Below are positions 37,020 to 47,308 of a stretch of 52,570 bases of DNA, in pieces; within the stretch, counting starts at the first letter, position 1; every line of letters begins with the position of its first letter. The notes under the pieces were generated by a model. That model was not told the origin of the DNA, did not search any database, and saw nothing but the letters and a program-made list of their open reading frames with translations. This DNA comes from Clostridium celatum DSM 1785 (GTDB lineage: Bacteria; Bacillota; Clostridia; Clostridiales; Clostridiaceae). Made by a program: the position numbers and the translations under genes. The DNA is taken from the NCBI RefSeq assembly GCF_000320405.1, contig NZ_KB291598.1, positions 1 through 52,570 on the forward strand, in the 5' to 3' direction.

Positions 37020-40000
37020 TTGAAAGAGGGAATATATGAGCAAGTAATAAACAAAGAAATACTAGAACAACTAAACAAATTAGAACAAGAAAATTTTATT
37101 ATAGATAAAGATAAAATAGATAAAGAAGAGGCAAAAGTAATTCTTTCACAATATATATCAAGAGTGATAAGAAAATCACTAAACTATATAAGAGATAAAG
37201 AAAAAGAAGATAGTGAAAAACTTATAAAACAAATAGAAGCTTGTAATAACATAATTAACATATTAAGTGAAGTGTCAAATGAAGAGGATATTAAAAAATA
37301 TGAAATAGATAAAAATGGAGAAATGTTAAATGCTTTATATTCTAAGGTAAATAATAAAAGAGCACTAACTAAAAAACAGGCAATAAGGCCAGTAACTCCA
37401 TTATCGCAAAGTTCATTATTCACAGGTTCAGGGCAAGAGCCGAATATGTTAGGGGAGCTTAATAAAGAAATATTATCATGTGATTCTATAGATTTATTAG
37501 TTTCTTTTGTAAAATGGAGTGGAATTAGATGTATTATTGAAAGTTTAAGAGAAGCAACGCAAAGTAATAACAAAAAACTTAGAATAATTACAACTTCATA
37601 TATGGGAGCTACAGATATTAAAGCTGTTGAAGAATTAAGTAAGTTACCTAATACAGAAATAAAGATTTCTTATGACACAGAAAGAACAAGACTTCATGCA
37701 AAGGCTTATATGTTTAAAAGAGATACGGGCTTTACAACTGCATACATAGGTTCATCAAATCTTTCTAATGTTGCATTAACTTCAGGATTAGAATGGAATT
37801 TAAAGATTACGGAGCAAGATTCTTTTGATATTATAAAGAAGTTTGAAGCTACATTTGAAAGCTACTGGAATGATTTAGAGTTTGTTTCTTATAATGGAAC
37901 AGAAGAAGATAAAAAAAGATTACAAGTATCTTTAAGAAAAGAGCAAAAAGATAGTGATAATGAATTAAATTTCAGCTTTGATATAAGACCATATGCTTAT
38001 CAAAAAGAAATATTAGAAAAGCTTAAAGTTGAAAGAAAAATATTTAATAAAAATAAAAACTTAGTAATTGCAGCAACAGGTGTTGGTAAAACAGTAATTT
38101 CTGCTTTTGATTATAAAGATTTTTGTAAAGAAAATAGGGGCAAGGCTAATAGGATATTGTTTGTAGTTAATCGTGAAGAAATATTAAAACAAGCAAGAGA
38201 TACTTTTAGGGCAATATTAAAAAATAATAATTTTGGTGAATTGATGGTAGGAGGAAGAACTCCTGAAAGCTTAGAGTATTTATTTGTATCTATTCAAAGT
38301 TTAAATAGTAGGGATTTATGTGAAATAACATCAGAGAATTATTATGATTTTATTATTGTAGATGAATTTCATCATGCGGCAGCGCCATCATATCAAAGAT
38401 TATTAAGTTATTATAAACCAAAGGTATTACTTGGGTTAACTGCAACTCCTGAAAGAAATGATAATAAAGATATATTTAAATATTTTGAAGATAGAATATC
38501 GGGGGAGATAAGATTACCAGAAGCTATTGATAGAAAACTATTAAGTCCATTTCAATATTTTGCAGTATCTGATTCGGTAGATTTATCAAAGCTTAAGTGG
38601 CTAAGAAAAGGCTATAATATAAGTGAATTAGATAAAGTTTATACAGGAAATGATATAAGAGTAAATAATATATTAACAAGTTTAAATAAGTATATTACAG
38701 ATATAAATGAAGTAGTAGGTTTAGGGTTTTGTGTAAGTAAAGAACATGCTAAATTTATGGCACAAAGGTTTAATGAAGCTGGAATTGAATCTTTAGCATT
38801 AACTGATGAAAGTAAAAAGGACGATAGAAATAGTGCAAAGGAAAAGTTAGTTAATGGAGAATTAAAGTTTATTTTTGTTGTGGATATATATAATGAAGGG
38901 ATGGATATTCCAGAGGTCAATACTATTTTATTCTTAAGCCCTACTGAAAGTTTAACAGTATTTCTGCAACAACTCGGAAGGGGATTAAGACTTAGCGAAG
39001 GAAAAGAATGTTTAACAGTTCTTGATTATGTAGGGCAAGCTCATGTAAATTATAACTTTGAAGAAAAGTTTAGAGCATTAATAGGTAAAACTAACAATTC
39101 AGTAAAGAATTGTATTGAAAATGGATTTTTAAGTTTACCAAAGGGATGTTATATTCAATTAGAAAAAGAAGCTAAAGAATATATTTTAAGAAATATAAAA
39201 TCTGCAGCAAACACAAAGAGTAATTTATTAAATAAGCTTAGAACTTTTAAAGGTGATACAGAACTTGAATTAACTTTAGAAAACTTCTTGAATTATCATA
39301 ATTTATCTTTAGTAGACTTTTATGGAAAAAGTAAAGATAGAAGCTTTGCTAAAATGTGTGTAATGGCAGAGCAAAGAACTGATTTTAATGATGAAAATGA
39401 AGATATAATTACAAAGAAGCTATGTAATTTATTTTTTATTAATTCAAGAAGATTTATAGAATTTGTAGTTAGTTTAATAAGAAGTTATGATGATATTTCT
39501 AATGTCCACTTTAGTAATGAAGAAGGCTTAATGTTAAATATGATGTATTATATTTTCTATAATGATGCACCGCAAAAGATAGGTTTAAAATCATTAAAAG
39601 AAGGAATTAATAAACTTCTTAATAATAAGGTTATGATGAATGAGGTTTGTGATATATTAGATTATAATTATAAGCATCTTGACTTTATAGATAAAAAGGT
39701 AGATTTAGGATATGATTGTCCTTTAGACTTACATTGTGATTACTCAACAGATGTTATTATGTCTGCTTTTGGTTATTATAATGAAGAAAAGAAACCAGCT
39801 TTTAGGGAAGGTGTTAAGTATTTTGAAGATAAGAAAACAGACATATTCTTTATTACTTTAAATAAAAGTGATAAAGATTTTTCACCATCAACATTATATG
39901 AAGATTATGCAATAAATGAAAGGTTATTTCATTGGCAAACTCAAAGTAAAACTTCAATACAAAGTGCAACAGGACAAAGATATATTAATCATTTAAAGAA

Positions 40001-40190
40001 TGGCAATAAAATAGCTCTTTTTGTTAGGAAGCATAAAGCTAGAGATGGACTTACATCTCCATTCACTTATCTTGGTACATGTGAATATAGAAGTCATAGT
40101 GGTAATAAGCCAATTAGTTTTGTATGGAAACTTCAAGAAGAGATTCCAGCAAGTATGATTAATAAAGCAAATAAAAGTATTATAATATAA
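37020..40190 (+). CDS. PLD-helicase fusion with DUF3427
   Basis: A 1056-aa multi-domain SF2 protein, start TTG 37020 with the RBS GGGGGAG. Residues 1-125 are a charged helical region. A phospholipase-D-like nuclease domain follows (about 140-290) with a single HxK motif, His226 in RLHAKAYMFKRD, and a companion GSSNLSNVAL. The helicase core (about 325-700) has Walker A AATGVGKT (351-358), a DEAD-box variant DEFHH (448-452), LGLTATPER, and motif VI QQLGRGLRL (from 650). Residues about 700-1056 match DUF3427. Similar proteins resemble restriction-type or DNA-repair helicases and a defence role is suspected. Here it stands without methylase or other defence genes. Confidence 0.88.
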   Translation: MKEGIYEQVINKEILEQLNKLEQENFIIDKDKIDKEEAKVILSQYISRVIRKSLNYIRDKEKEDSEKLIKQIEACNNIINILSEVSNEEDIKKYEIDKNGEMLNALYSKVNNKRALTKKQAIRPVTPLSQSSLFTGSGQEPNMLGELNKEILSCDSIDLLVSFVKWSGIRCIIESLREATQSNNKKLRIITTSYMGATDIKAVEELSKLPNTEIKISYDTERTRLHAKAYMFKRDTGFTTAYIGSSNLSNVALTSGLEWNLKITEQDSFDIIKKFEATFESYWNDLEFVSYNGTEEDKKRLQVSLRKEQKDSDNELNFSFDIRPYAYQKEILEKLKVERKIFNKNKNLVIAATGVGKTVISAFDYKDFCKENRGKANRILFVVNREEILKQARDTFRAILKNNNFGELMVGGRTPESLEYLFVSIQSLNSRDLCEITSENYYDFIIVDEFHHAAAPSYQRLLSYYKPKVLLGLTATPERNDNKDIFKYFEDRISGEIRLPEAIDRKLLSPFQYFAVSDSVDLSKLKWLRKGYNISELDKVYTGNDIRVNNILTSLNKYITDINEVVGLGFCVSKEHAKFMAQRFNEAGIESLALTDESKKDDRNSAKEKLVNGELKFIFVVDIYNEGMDIPEVNTILFLSPTESLTVFLQQLGRGLRLSEGKECLTVLDYVGQAHVNYNFEEKFRALIGKTNNSVKNCIENGFLSLPKGCYIQLEKEAKEYILRNIKSAANTKSNLLNKLRTFKGDTELELTLENFLNYHNLSLVDFYGKSKDRSFAKMCVMAEQRTDFNDENEDIITKKLCNLFFINSRRFIEFVVSLIRSYDDISNVHFSNEEGLMLNMMYYIFYNDAPQKIGLKSLKEGINKLLNNKVMMNEVCDILDYNYKHLDFIDKKVDLGYDCPLDLHCDYSTDVIMSAFGYYNEEKKPAFREGVKYFEDKKTDIFFITLNKSDKDFSPSTLYEDYAINERLFHWQTQSKTSIQSATGQRYINHLKNGNKIALFVRKHKARDGLTSPFTYLGTCEYRSHSGNKPISFVWKLQEEIPASMINKANKSIII

Positions 40191-40212
40191 GGTATAAGAA
40201 AATTATGATACT

Positions 40213-40256
40213 AAGGTGTGGCGCCTATATTCAAGAGGAGCCACACCTTTTGGTTT
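40213..40256 (+). terminator. Terminator after the helicase gene
   Basis: AAGGTGTGGC and GCCACACCTT form a 10-bp stem with a long loop, then TTTTGGTTTTTT. Confidence 0.8.
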
Positions 40257-40405
40257 TTTCTGTAATCTTTTTTTATTGTAAAATCATTAGAGTTTTTCAC
40301 AGTAAGATAATGAATACACGACTAATGCAAACATTTACAATAAAAGAAAGTTATGTTAATATATGTATAATACTTGCAACTATTATTATAAAAGGGGAAG
40401 TGCTT

Positions 40406-40437
40406 AATCTAAAATAATTAAAAATTTAGATTTTTTA
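40406..40437 (+). terminator. Terminator-like hairpin in the fucosidase leader
   Basis: AATCTAAA (40406-40413) and TTTAGATT (40425-40432) followed by TTTTA lie about 70 nt upstream of the fucosidase ATG. It could attenuate transcription from a TATAAT-containing promoter region near 40360-40375. Otherwise the gap 40257-40506 holds nothing definite. Confidence 0.45.
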
Positions 40438-40506
40438 TTATTTTAGAAAATAATAAATTAAGGAGGATATTAGTAAAAAATATAGCTATTTTAGGGGGAG
40501 AGTTAA

Positions 40507-43500
40507 ATGTTAAGGGGAAAGAATAAAAAGATATTAAAGACAATATGCTGTGCGATGCTGTGTTCTTGTATGATATTTGAAATGTCAGTATTTGCGACAG
40601 TAACAAAAGAGAACATTCAAGAAGGTAAAGGTAATACTGATAAGGATTTAACTTTATGGTATGATGAACCGGCACCAATTTCAGGGGATAATAGAATGTT
40701 AGAAAGTAAGTTATTACCTTTAGGAAATGGAAATTTGGGAAGTAGTGTTTTTGGAGGAGTGGAAAAGGAAAGAATCCACTTTAATGATAAAACATTGTGG
40801 ACAGGGGGGCCAGATAATCCAGATGGAACGATGAATGATGGTACACAATATCAAGGTGGAAATAGATTGTTTGAATTTAATGAAGAGGGATATAACAATC
40901 TTATAAGTAAGTTTGATTCAAATGACCCTTTAGTACCAACAGGAAATACAGGAGTATCTAGTACATTATTTTCCAATCGGCCTAATTTAGGTTCGTGGCA
41001 GGATTTTGGTGATATATATCTTGATTTTAGCGAAATGGGGAGTAATTCAAAAAATGTTGATAATTATGAAAGAAGTTTGGATATAAAAAATGCTATTTCA
41101 GAGGTAATATATGATTATAATGAAACGACTTATTTAAGAGAGCACTTTGTAAGTTATCCTGACAATGTGTTAGTAACAAGATTATCTAAAGATGGAGATG
41201 GAAAATTAGATTTTGATGTTGAACTTAAGAAATCTTCAGCATTAAGTTCAAATGATGCAACTACCTCTATTGATGATAACAATACTACTATTAAGTTAAT
41301 AGGAACATTAAATGGAAATAAAATGAAATATAGTGCTTCATTAAAGGTAATTGTAGATGGTAAAGAAAGTACTGTAGAACCAAATGGAAATAGTACTATT
41401 AAAGTAAGAAATGCTGATGAGGTAGTATTAATTTTTTCTACAGGAACTGACTATAAAAATATATATCCTGGATATCGTACAGGGGAAACAAGTGAAGAAG
41501 TAACTAATAGGGTAAATAAGGTAATTAATGATGCAGCTAAAAAAGGTTACAATACATTATTAGAAAACCATGTAAGTGATTATAAAGAGCTTTTTGATAG
41601 AGTATCATTAGATTTAAATGAAATTGCACCTAATGTTCCAACAGATGAGTTAATTGAAAATTATCGTAATGGAATATATAGCAAAGCTTTAGAGGCTTTA
41701 GTTTTTCAATATGGAAGATATTTAACTATTGCGTCTTCAAGGGAAGGCTCATTACCAAGTAATTTGGCTGGTTTATGGAGTATTGGCTCACCTTTATGGT
41801 CAGGAGATTATCATTTTAATGTAAACGTTCAAATGAATTATTGGCCAGCATTTTCTACAAATTTAGCTGAATGTGGTAAAGTTTTTGCAGACTATATGAG
41901 TAGTTTAGTTATACCAGGCAGAAAATCAGCAGAAATGAGTATAGGTGCTAAAACTGATGACTTTGAGACTACTCCAATTGGAGAAGGAAATGGATTTATG
42001 ATCCATACAGCAAATAATCCCTTTGGAAAAACATGTCCTAATGGTGAAGAATATTATGGATGGAATCCTAATGGGGCAACTTGGGCATTGCAAAATGCAT
42101 TTGATTATTATGAATTTACAAAGGATAAGGAGTATCTAGAGTCAACTATTTATCCTATGGTAAAAGAAGTTGCTAATATGTGGACTAACTCATTAATTGA
42201 AAGTAAAGTTCAAAAAATAGGTTCAACTGAAGAACAAAGATTAGTAGTTGCCCCATCTACATCTGCAGAACAGGGACCAATGACTGTAGGAACAACTTAT
42301 GATCAATCATTGGTATGGGAAATTTTTGAGAAAGCAATAAAAGCCGCAAATATATTAGAAAAAGATTCTGATGAAATAAAAATATGGACAGAAATGCAAT
42401 CTAAATTAGACCCTGTTATTATTGGGGAAGGTGGACAGATAAAAGAATGGTATCAAGAGACAACTGCAGGGAAATATTTAAATAATGGAGTGACAACTAA
42501 TATACCATCTTTTAATAGAGATTATGGTGGAGAGTCACATAGACATATTTCACATTTGGTAGGACTATTTCCAGGAACTTTAATTAATAAAGATAATACA
42601 GAAGAAATTGAAGCTGCAAAGGTGTCTTTATTAGAAAGAGGCTTTAAAGCTACAGGGTGGTCTAAAGGCCATAAGCTTAATTTATGGGCAAGAACTTTAG
42701 ATTCAGAAAATACTTATAAAGTAGTTCAATCAATGCTTTCAACAAACTATGCTGGTATTATGGATAATTTATTTGATTCACATGGATTTGGAACAGATCA
42801 TGAACAAAGTCCAGGTTTTCAAATTGAAGGAAACTTTGGATATACATCAGGTATTGCAGAGATGCTTCTTCAAAGTCAATTAGGTTATGTTCAGTTCCTT
42901 CCAACAATTCCTGATGAATGGAGTGATGGAGAGGTTAAGGGTTTAGTAGCAAGAGGAAATTTTGTAGTGTCTGAAAAATGGCAAAATGGATTAGCAACAG
43001 AATTTACTGTTCAGTATAATGGTGATGAAAAATTAGCTGAATTTACTGGAGAATATAAAGATATAAAGAATGCAAAAGTATATGAAAATGGAAAGATAAT
43101 AGATGTTGAAAAAGATGATAATAACGATAGAATAACATTTTCTATGAAGAAGGGTGCAACATATAAAATAGATTTTTCTAATGTAAATGTTGAAAGAATT
43201 ATAGAAATTGCACAAGAGTTAATTAATAATATTCATAAAGATTTAATTAACTTAAAGGAAGAATTAATTATGTTATCAGAAGATGTAAAGCTTGGGGCAG
43301 ATGATGATAATGTAAAATTATTAAGTGATTGTATACAAAAAGCTAATATTATTAATTCAGCATATCCAAAAGTTATTGATTGTGATGAAAAAGTATATAT
43401 GATTACAAAGGATAATGAATTAACTCAGAATCAAATAGATCAAAGTTATATAGATATTTATGAAATAAAGAATAGGATGTTAAAAAATGATTCTAATATT

Positions 43501-45270
43501 GATATATATCTAATGGATAAAAGTAAAGCTGAGGCAATGTTAAGCAAATTTAATTCTATATTGAAAAACAATGTAGTTATATTTAGTAAAGATTCTGGTG
43601 AAGTAGATATAAATGATGCAAATCTGAGTTTATCTACAAGCGAAGATAATAATTATACTATAAGATATACGCTTGATGGTACTGACCCAATAAAAACATC
43701 CACCATATATGAAAATCCGATAAACTTAAATAAAGACAATGATAATATTATTAAAGCTGCATTATTCAAAGGAGAACAAAAAGTAAGTGAGATTTTTTCT
43801 GAAAAGTATGTAAATGAAAAGATAAGTTTTAAATCAGCTCATAGTGATAATTATTATAATAATAACAATAATTATTCACCAGATAAAGCAATAGATTCAG
43901 ATAAATATACACGTTGGGCTACTAATGATAATACAAATAGTGTAGATATAACGCTTACTTTTGAAGATATTGAAACTATAAGTGCATTAAAATTTGAGCA
44001 GTTTGTATCTTATAGAAATTGGACAGATACTTATGAGATAAAGGTTTTAGTAAATGATGAGTATGTAACAGTAGCTGAAGGAGATAAGCTAGGAGATCAA
44101 AGTCAAGGGAACGGGGGAGATCGTGCAATTAAATTAGTAAACTTTAATCCCGTTTCTACAAGTTCTATTATTATTTCAATGAAAAATTGCAGTAATCCAT
44201 CTTATTATAGTATAGATGCTTATAATTTCTTAGCGGAAGAAATTAATGAAAAGGGAGATTCAGAAGAATTAAATAAAGTTATTGAAGAAGCAAGTAGTAT
44301 AGATAAAAATGATCCATTATACGTAAATGCAGAAGAAATATTAAGAAAAGCCTTTGATTATTCTTTAGAAAATGCTAAGGGAGTAACTGATGCTAAACAA
44401 TCAGTTATGGATTCGAGAACTGTGTTCTTAAAGAAATATTTAAGTCGTTTAGGATTTGGAGAGGGTGACAAAACAGAATTACTTTTAGCTATTGAGCAGG
44501 CAAGTAAAGCAATTGATTCAGGAAGATACACTGATGAGAGTATAAAAAGATTAAATGCAGTTTTAATGAAAGCAAAAGAATTAGCTGAAAATAATGATGC
44601 AAAACAACCTGAAATTAATGAAATGATTAAAAATTTAAATGAGGCTATAAAATTGTTAGAGGAAAAATATTATACAGAATCAATACAATTAAGTGATGGT
44701 GTAATAGAAAGTGGTAGCTGGCGTGTTGTTCCTGCAAGTGAAACTAATTCAGGAAATTATTACTCAACAACAAAGGGGAGTAAATTAGTATATGAGTTTA
44801 CAGGAGTAGGGATTAAGCTATATGGGGTAAAAAATAGTGATCATGGAATAATGAAACTTACACTTAAAAAGGATGGTTTAGTTCAAAAGGAAGAAATTAT
44901 AGATTGCTATGAAACAGGGCGGGATTGGAATGCTCAATTAATCAACTGGCAAGACCTAGACTTAGCAACATATACTTTAGAGATAAGTCATGAGGGAAAG
45001 AGGGAAGAAGCAACTAATAGTTATATTGAAATAAAAGATATACTAGTTACTAAGGTTAAAGAAGATATTTCTACTGAGCCTAATTATGATTTGAATAATG
45101 ATGGGAAAGTAAATATTGGTGATTTAGCTATTTTATCAAAACATTATGGTAAAAATAATGTAAACAATAGTGAAGAATGGCAATCTTTAAAAGTGTATGA
45201 TTTAAATGTAGATAATGAAATAAACACTGAAGATATGAAATTATTAACAGATAAAATATTAGGTAATTAA
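40507..45270 (+). CDS. Secreted multimodular GH95 alpha-L-fucosidase
   Basis: A 1587-aa extracellular enzyme that removes terminal L-fucose from mucin or milk-type glycans. Signal peptide about 1-31 (CMIFEMSVFA). GH95 catalytic part about 45-880: LPLGNGNLGSSVFGG; catalytic Asn438/Asn440 in HFNVNVQMNYWP; general-acid Glu588 in STSAEQGPMT. The motif usually read QIDGNFG is QIEGNFG here (Glu774). Then a helical region, a CHB_HEX_C-like module (about 1020-1095), an F5/8C galactose-binding module (about 1105-1245), a FIVAR-like helical module (about 1255-1385), a second carbohydrate-binding-like module (about 1390-1515) and a type I dockerin with two Ca loops (DLNNDGKVNIGDL, DLNVDNEINTEDM). The dockerin links it to cohesin partners, as in C. 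perfringens. The RBS is AGGGGGAG. Confidence 0.93.
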   Translation: MLRGKNKKILKTICCAMLCSCMIFEMSVFATVTKENIQEGKGNTDKDLTLWYDEPAPISGDNRMLESKLLPLGNGNLGSSVFGGVEKERIHFNDKTLWTGGPDNPDGTMNDGTQYQGGNRLFEFNEEGYNNLISKFDSNDPLVPTGNTGVSSTLFSNRPNLGSWQDFGDIYLDFSEMGSNSKNVDNYERSLDIKNAISEVIYDYNETTYLREHFVSYPDNVLVTRLSKDGDGKLDFDVELKKSSALSSNDATTSIDDNNTTIKLIGTLNGNKMKYSASLKVIVDGKESTVEPNGNSTIKVRNADEVVLIFSTGTDYKNIYPGYRTGETSEEVTNRVNKVINDAAKKGYNTLLENHVSDYKELFDRVSLDLNEIAPNVPTDELIENYRNGIYSKALEALVFQYGRYLTIASSREGSLPSNLAGLWSIGSPLWSGDYHFNVNVQMNYWPAFSTNLAECGKVFADYMSSLVIPGRKSAEMSIGAKTDDFETTPIGEGNGFMIHTANNPFGKTCPNGEEYYGWNPNGATWALQNAFDYYEFTKDKEYLESTIYPMVKEVANMWTNSLIESKVQKIGSTEEQRLVVAPSTSAEQGPMTVGTTYDQSLVWEIFEKAIKAANILEKDSDEIKIWTEMQSKLDPVIIGEGGQIKEWYQETTAGKYLNNGVTTNIPSFNRDYGGESHRHISHLVGLFPGTLINKDNTEEIEAAKVSLLERGFKATGWSKGHKLNLWARTLDSENTYKVVQSMLSTNYAGIMDNLFDSHGFGTDHEQSPGFQIEGNFGYTSGIAEMLLQSQLGYVQFLPTIPDEWSDGEVKGLVARGNFVVSEKWQNGLATEFTVQYNGDEKLAEFTGEYKDIKNAKVYENGKIIDVEKDDNNDRITFSMKKGATYKIDFSNVNVERIIEIAQELINNIHKDLINLKEELIMLSEDVKLGADDDNVKLLSDCIQKANIINSAYPKVIDCDEKVYMITKDNELTQNQIDQSYIDIYEIKNRMLKNDSNIDIYLMDKSKAEAMLSKFNSILKNNVVIFSKDSGEVDINDANLSLSTSEDNNYTIRYTLDGTDPIKTSTIYENPINLNKDNDNIIKAALFKGEQKVSEIFSEKYVNEKISFKSAHSDNYYNNNNNYSPDKAIDSDKYTRWATNDNTNSVDITLTFEDIETISALKFEQFVSYRNWTDTYEIKVLVNDEYVTVAEGDKLGDQSQGNGGDRAIKLVNFNPVSTSSIIISMKNCSNPSYYSIDAYNFLAEEINEKGDSEELNKVIEEASSIDKNDPLYVNAEEILRKAFDYSLENAKGVTDAKQSVMDSRTVFLKKYLSRLGFGEGDKTELLLAIEQASKAIDSGRYTDESIKRLNAVLMKAKELAENNDAKQPEINEMIKNLNEAIKLLEEKYYTESIQLSDGVIESGSWRVVPASETNSGNYYSTTKGSKLVYEFTGVGIKLYGVKNSDHGIMKLTLKKDGLVQKEEIIDCYETGRDWNAQLINWQDLDLATYTLEISHEGKREEATNSYIEIKDILVTKVKEDISTEPNYDLNNDGKVNIGDLAILSKHYGKNNVNNSEEWQSLKVYDLNVDNEINTEDMKLLTDKILGN

Positions 45271-45293
45271 ATTTATGAATCAAAGATAAAATC

Positions 45294-45325
45294 AAAAGCT
45301 GATAGTTAATTCTATCAGCTTTTTT
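45294..45325 (+). terminator. Terminator of the fucosidase gene
   Basis: AAAAGCTGATAG (45294-45305), 6-nt loop, CTATCAGCTTTT, then TT. Confidence 0.85.
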
Positions 45326-45444
45326 GTATATTATTTAATTTTATAATTTTAACCAAAGTTAATAATAATAATTAATATTTTTTTATACTCTGAATAAATT
45401 TAAATAAGAGAATAATCTATATTATAAATAATTAGGGGTATTAT

Positions 45445-47298
45445 ATGGAGTATGATGTTATTGTAATAGGGGCAGGGTTATCAGGTCTTACAGCAGCTTC
45501 TTTATTAGCAAAACGAAGTTTAAAGGTGTGTGTAGTAGAAGCACAATATAAGCCAGGTGGTTCTTGTGGAATATTTAAAAGAAAAGATGTAGTCTTTGAG
45601 CAGGGAGCAGCAATGATATATGGATTTAATGATAGGGGCTTTAGTCCACATAGATTTGTATTTAATGCATTAGAAGAACCCATAGACATAATAAAGCATG
45701 ATGAACTTTATGCTATTAATTTTGGAGAACATAGAATAGTTTTTTATGAAGATATAGATATGTTCATAGAAGAACTTGTAAAAGTTTTTCCTAATGAAAA
45801 AGAGAATTTTAAAAGATTTTATACAGACTTATCAAATCAATATATTAAAATAATAGCAGAAAATCCAGCCTTTATATCACCAGATGCAATGAAAAAAGAA
45901 AAGGGGTTAAAATCACTTTTAAAACACCCAATTGAGTATATACGATTTCTAGGATATATGAATAAAAACACTAAAAGTATATTAAAAAAATATTTTAAAG
46001 ATAAAAATGTATTTGATTTCTTTGACAAATTAACATCAACATATTGTTATACAAATGTTGAAGAAACTCCAGCAATATTATCTTCTATAATGTTTGTAGA
46101 TAATCATTTTGGTGGTAGCTATTATCCAGCAGGTTCAACATTAAATTTAATTGGAAAATTAGAAAAAGTAATAGAAGAAAATAATGGTCATATGATCTAC
46201 AACACAGAGGTAGAAGAAATAATAGTAGAAGATAATAGAGCAATTAAAGTCAAATTAGATAATGAAACTAATATAAGTGCTAAGTATATTGTTAATTCAG
46301 GTACTGTATGGAATTTATATAATAAGTTATTAAAAGAGAATGTAAGTGAAGATATTAAAAATTGGGTAAATTCTTTAGAACCATCATATCCATCTGTAGT
46401 ATTATTTGCACTTGTAAAAGAAGAAGCAATTCCAAAAGGAACACTACCAATTGAAATGTTAATTGGTGATAAAACTAAGTTAGATGAAGATGAAATAACT
46501 GTTTATATTTTAAGTATAGATGATAAAACTTTATGTAAAAAAGGATATCATACTATTATGGCAATAGGCCCTACTTTTAAAGAATGGCCAAAGGGGTTTA
46601 AAAATAATTATAGTACTGAAAAATATAGAGAAATGAAGGAAGTTGAAAAAAATAGAGTATTAGATGTTTTAGAAAAAAGATTTCCAGGTTTTAAAGAAAA
46701 TTTATGCCATGTAGAAATTAGTACGCCTACTACTTTAAATAGATATGCATTAAAGGAGAAGGGAAGTGTAGCAGGACCTAAACAAAAGCTAGGACAGCAT
46801 ATGATGAAAAGATTAAAAAGCAAGAGTGAAGTAGATAGTCTTTTTAATTGTGGAGAATCAACAGTTATGGGTACTGGAACACCAGCTGTTACTATTTCAG
46901 GAATTAGTGCTGCAAACCTTATACTAAGGGAGTTAGGCATGGAGGAGTTTGAGTATAAAGAAAATATGAAAAACTATGTGAATATAGTTAAAAAGCCTTT
47001 TGAATATAATCAAATAAAAATAGGAAAAAATGAAGAGGAAGATAAGTTAGCTAAATTAGCGTTAAAATGTCAATTTTGTGAGAAGCCATCTTGTGAAAAA
47101 TCATGTAAATATAACATGCCTATAAGAGATATAAATAGAAGAGTTGCAGTAGGAAATTTTTATGGAGCTAAAAATTTATTAAAGGATTATGATATTAATC
47201 CATGTTTAAATTGTGAAAGTAAAGAATGTGAAAATCATTGTGTTAGAAAAGGTTTTGCAAAAGAAGTAAGTATAAGGGAAATAAATAGTAAGCTTTAG
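45445..47298 (+). CDS. CrtI-like FAD oxidoreductase with a C-terminal cysteine-rich (Fe-S) tail
   Basis: A 617-aa flavoprotein. Residues 1-500 are of the phytoene-desaturase/carotenoid-isomerase type: FAD motif VIGAGLSGLTAASLL (7-21), VVEAQYKPGGSCG, FGGSYYPAGSTLNLIGKLEK, and C-terminal FAD-binding NCGESTVMGTGTPAVTISG. The last 80 residues contain two identical-spacing Cys sets, C-x2-C-x4-C-x3-C at 542/545/550/554 and 587/590/595/599. This arrangement matches the N-terminal Fe-S domain of dihydropyrimidine dehydrogenase and glutamate synthase small subunit, here placed at the C-terminus. The redox substrate may be a polyene or lipid; unknown. It starts an operon with an ABC-2 transporter 10 nt downstream. 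The RBS AGGGG is weak but well placed. Confidence 0.82.
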   Translation: MEYDVIVIGAGLSGLTAASLLAKRSLKVCVVEAQYKPGGSCGIFKRKDVVFEQGAAMIYGFNDRGFSPHRFVFNALEEPIDIIKHDELYAINFGEHRIVFYEDIDMFIEELVKVFPNEKENFKRFYTDLSNQYIKIIAENPAFISPDAMKKEKGLKSLLKHPIEYIRFLGYMNKNTKSILKKYFKDKNVFDFFDKLTSTYCYTNVEETPAILSSIMFVDNHFGGSYYPAGSTLNLIGKLEKVIEENNGHMIYNTEVEEIIVEDNRAIKVKLDNETNISAKYIVNSGTVWNLYNKLLKENVSEDIKNWVNSLEPSYPSVVLFALVKEEAIPKGTLPIEMLIGDKTKLDEDEITVYILSIDDKTLCKKGYHTIMAIGPTFKEWPKGFKNNYSTEKYREMKEVEKNRVLDVLEKRFPGFKENLCHVEISTPTTLNRYALKEKGSVAGPKQKLGQHMMKRLKSKSEVDSLFNCGESTVMGTGTPAVTISGISAANLILRELGMEEFEYKENMKNYVNIVKKPFEYNQIKIGKNEEEDKLAKLALKCQFCEKPSCEKSCKYNMPIRDINRRVAVGNFYGAKNLLKDYDINPCLNCESKECENHCVRKGFAKEVSIREINSKL

Positions 47299-47308
47299 GA
47301 GTTATATT

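Noticed and set aside
40205..40417. 70-codon open frame after the helicase gene
   Set aside because: It covers the helicase terminator and the fucosidase leader and has no RBS.
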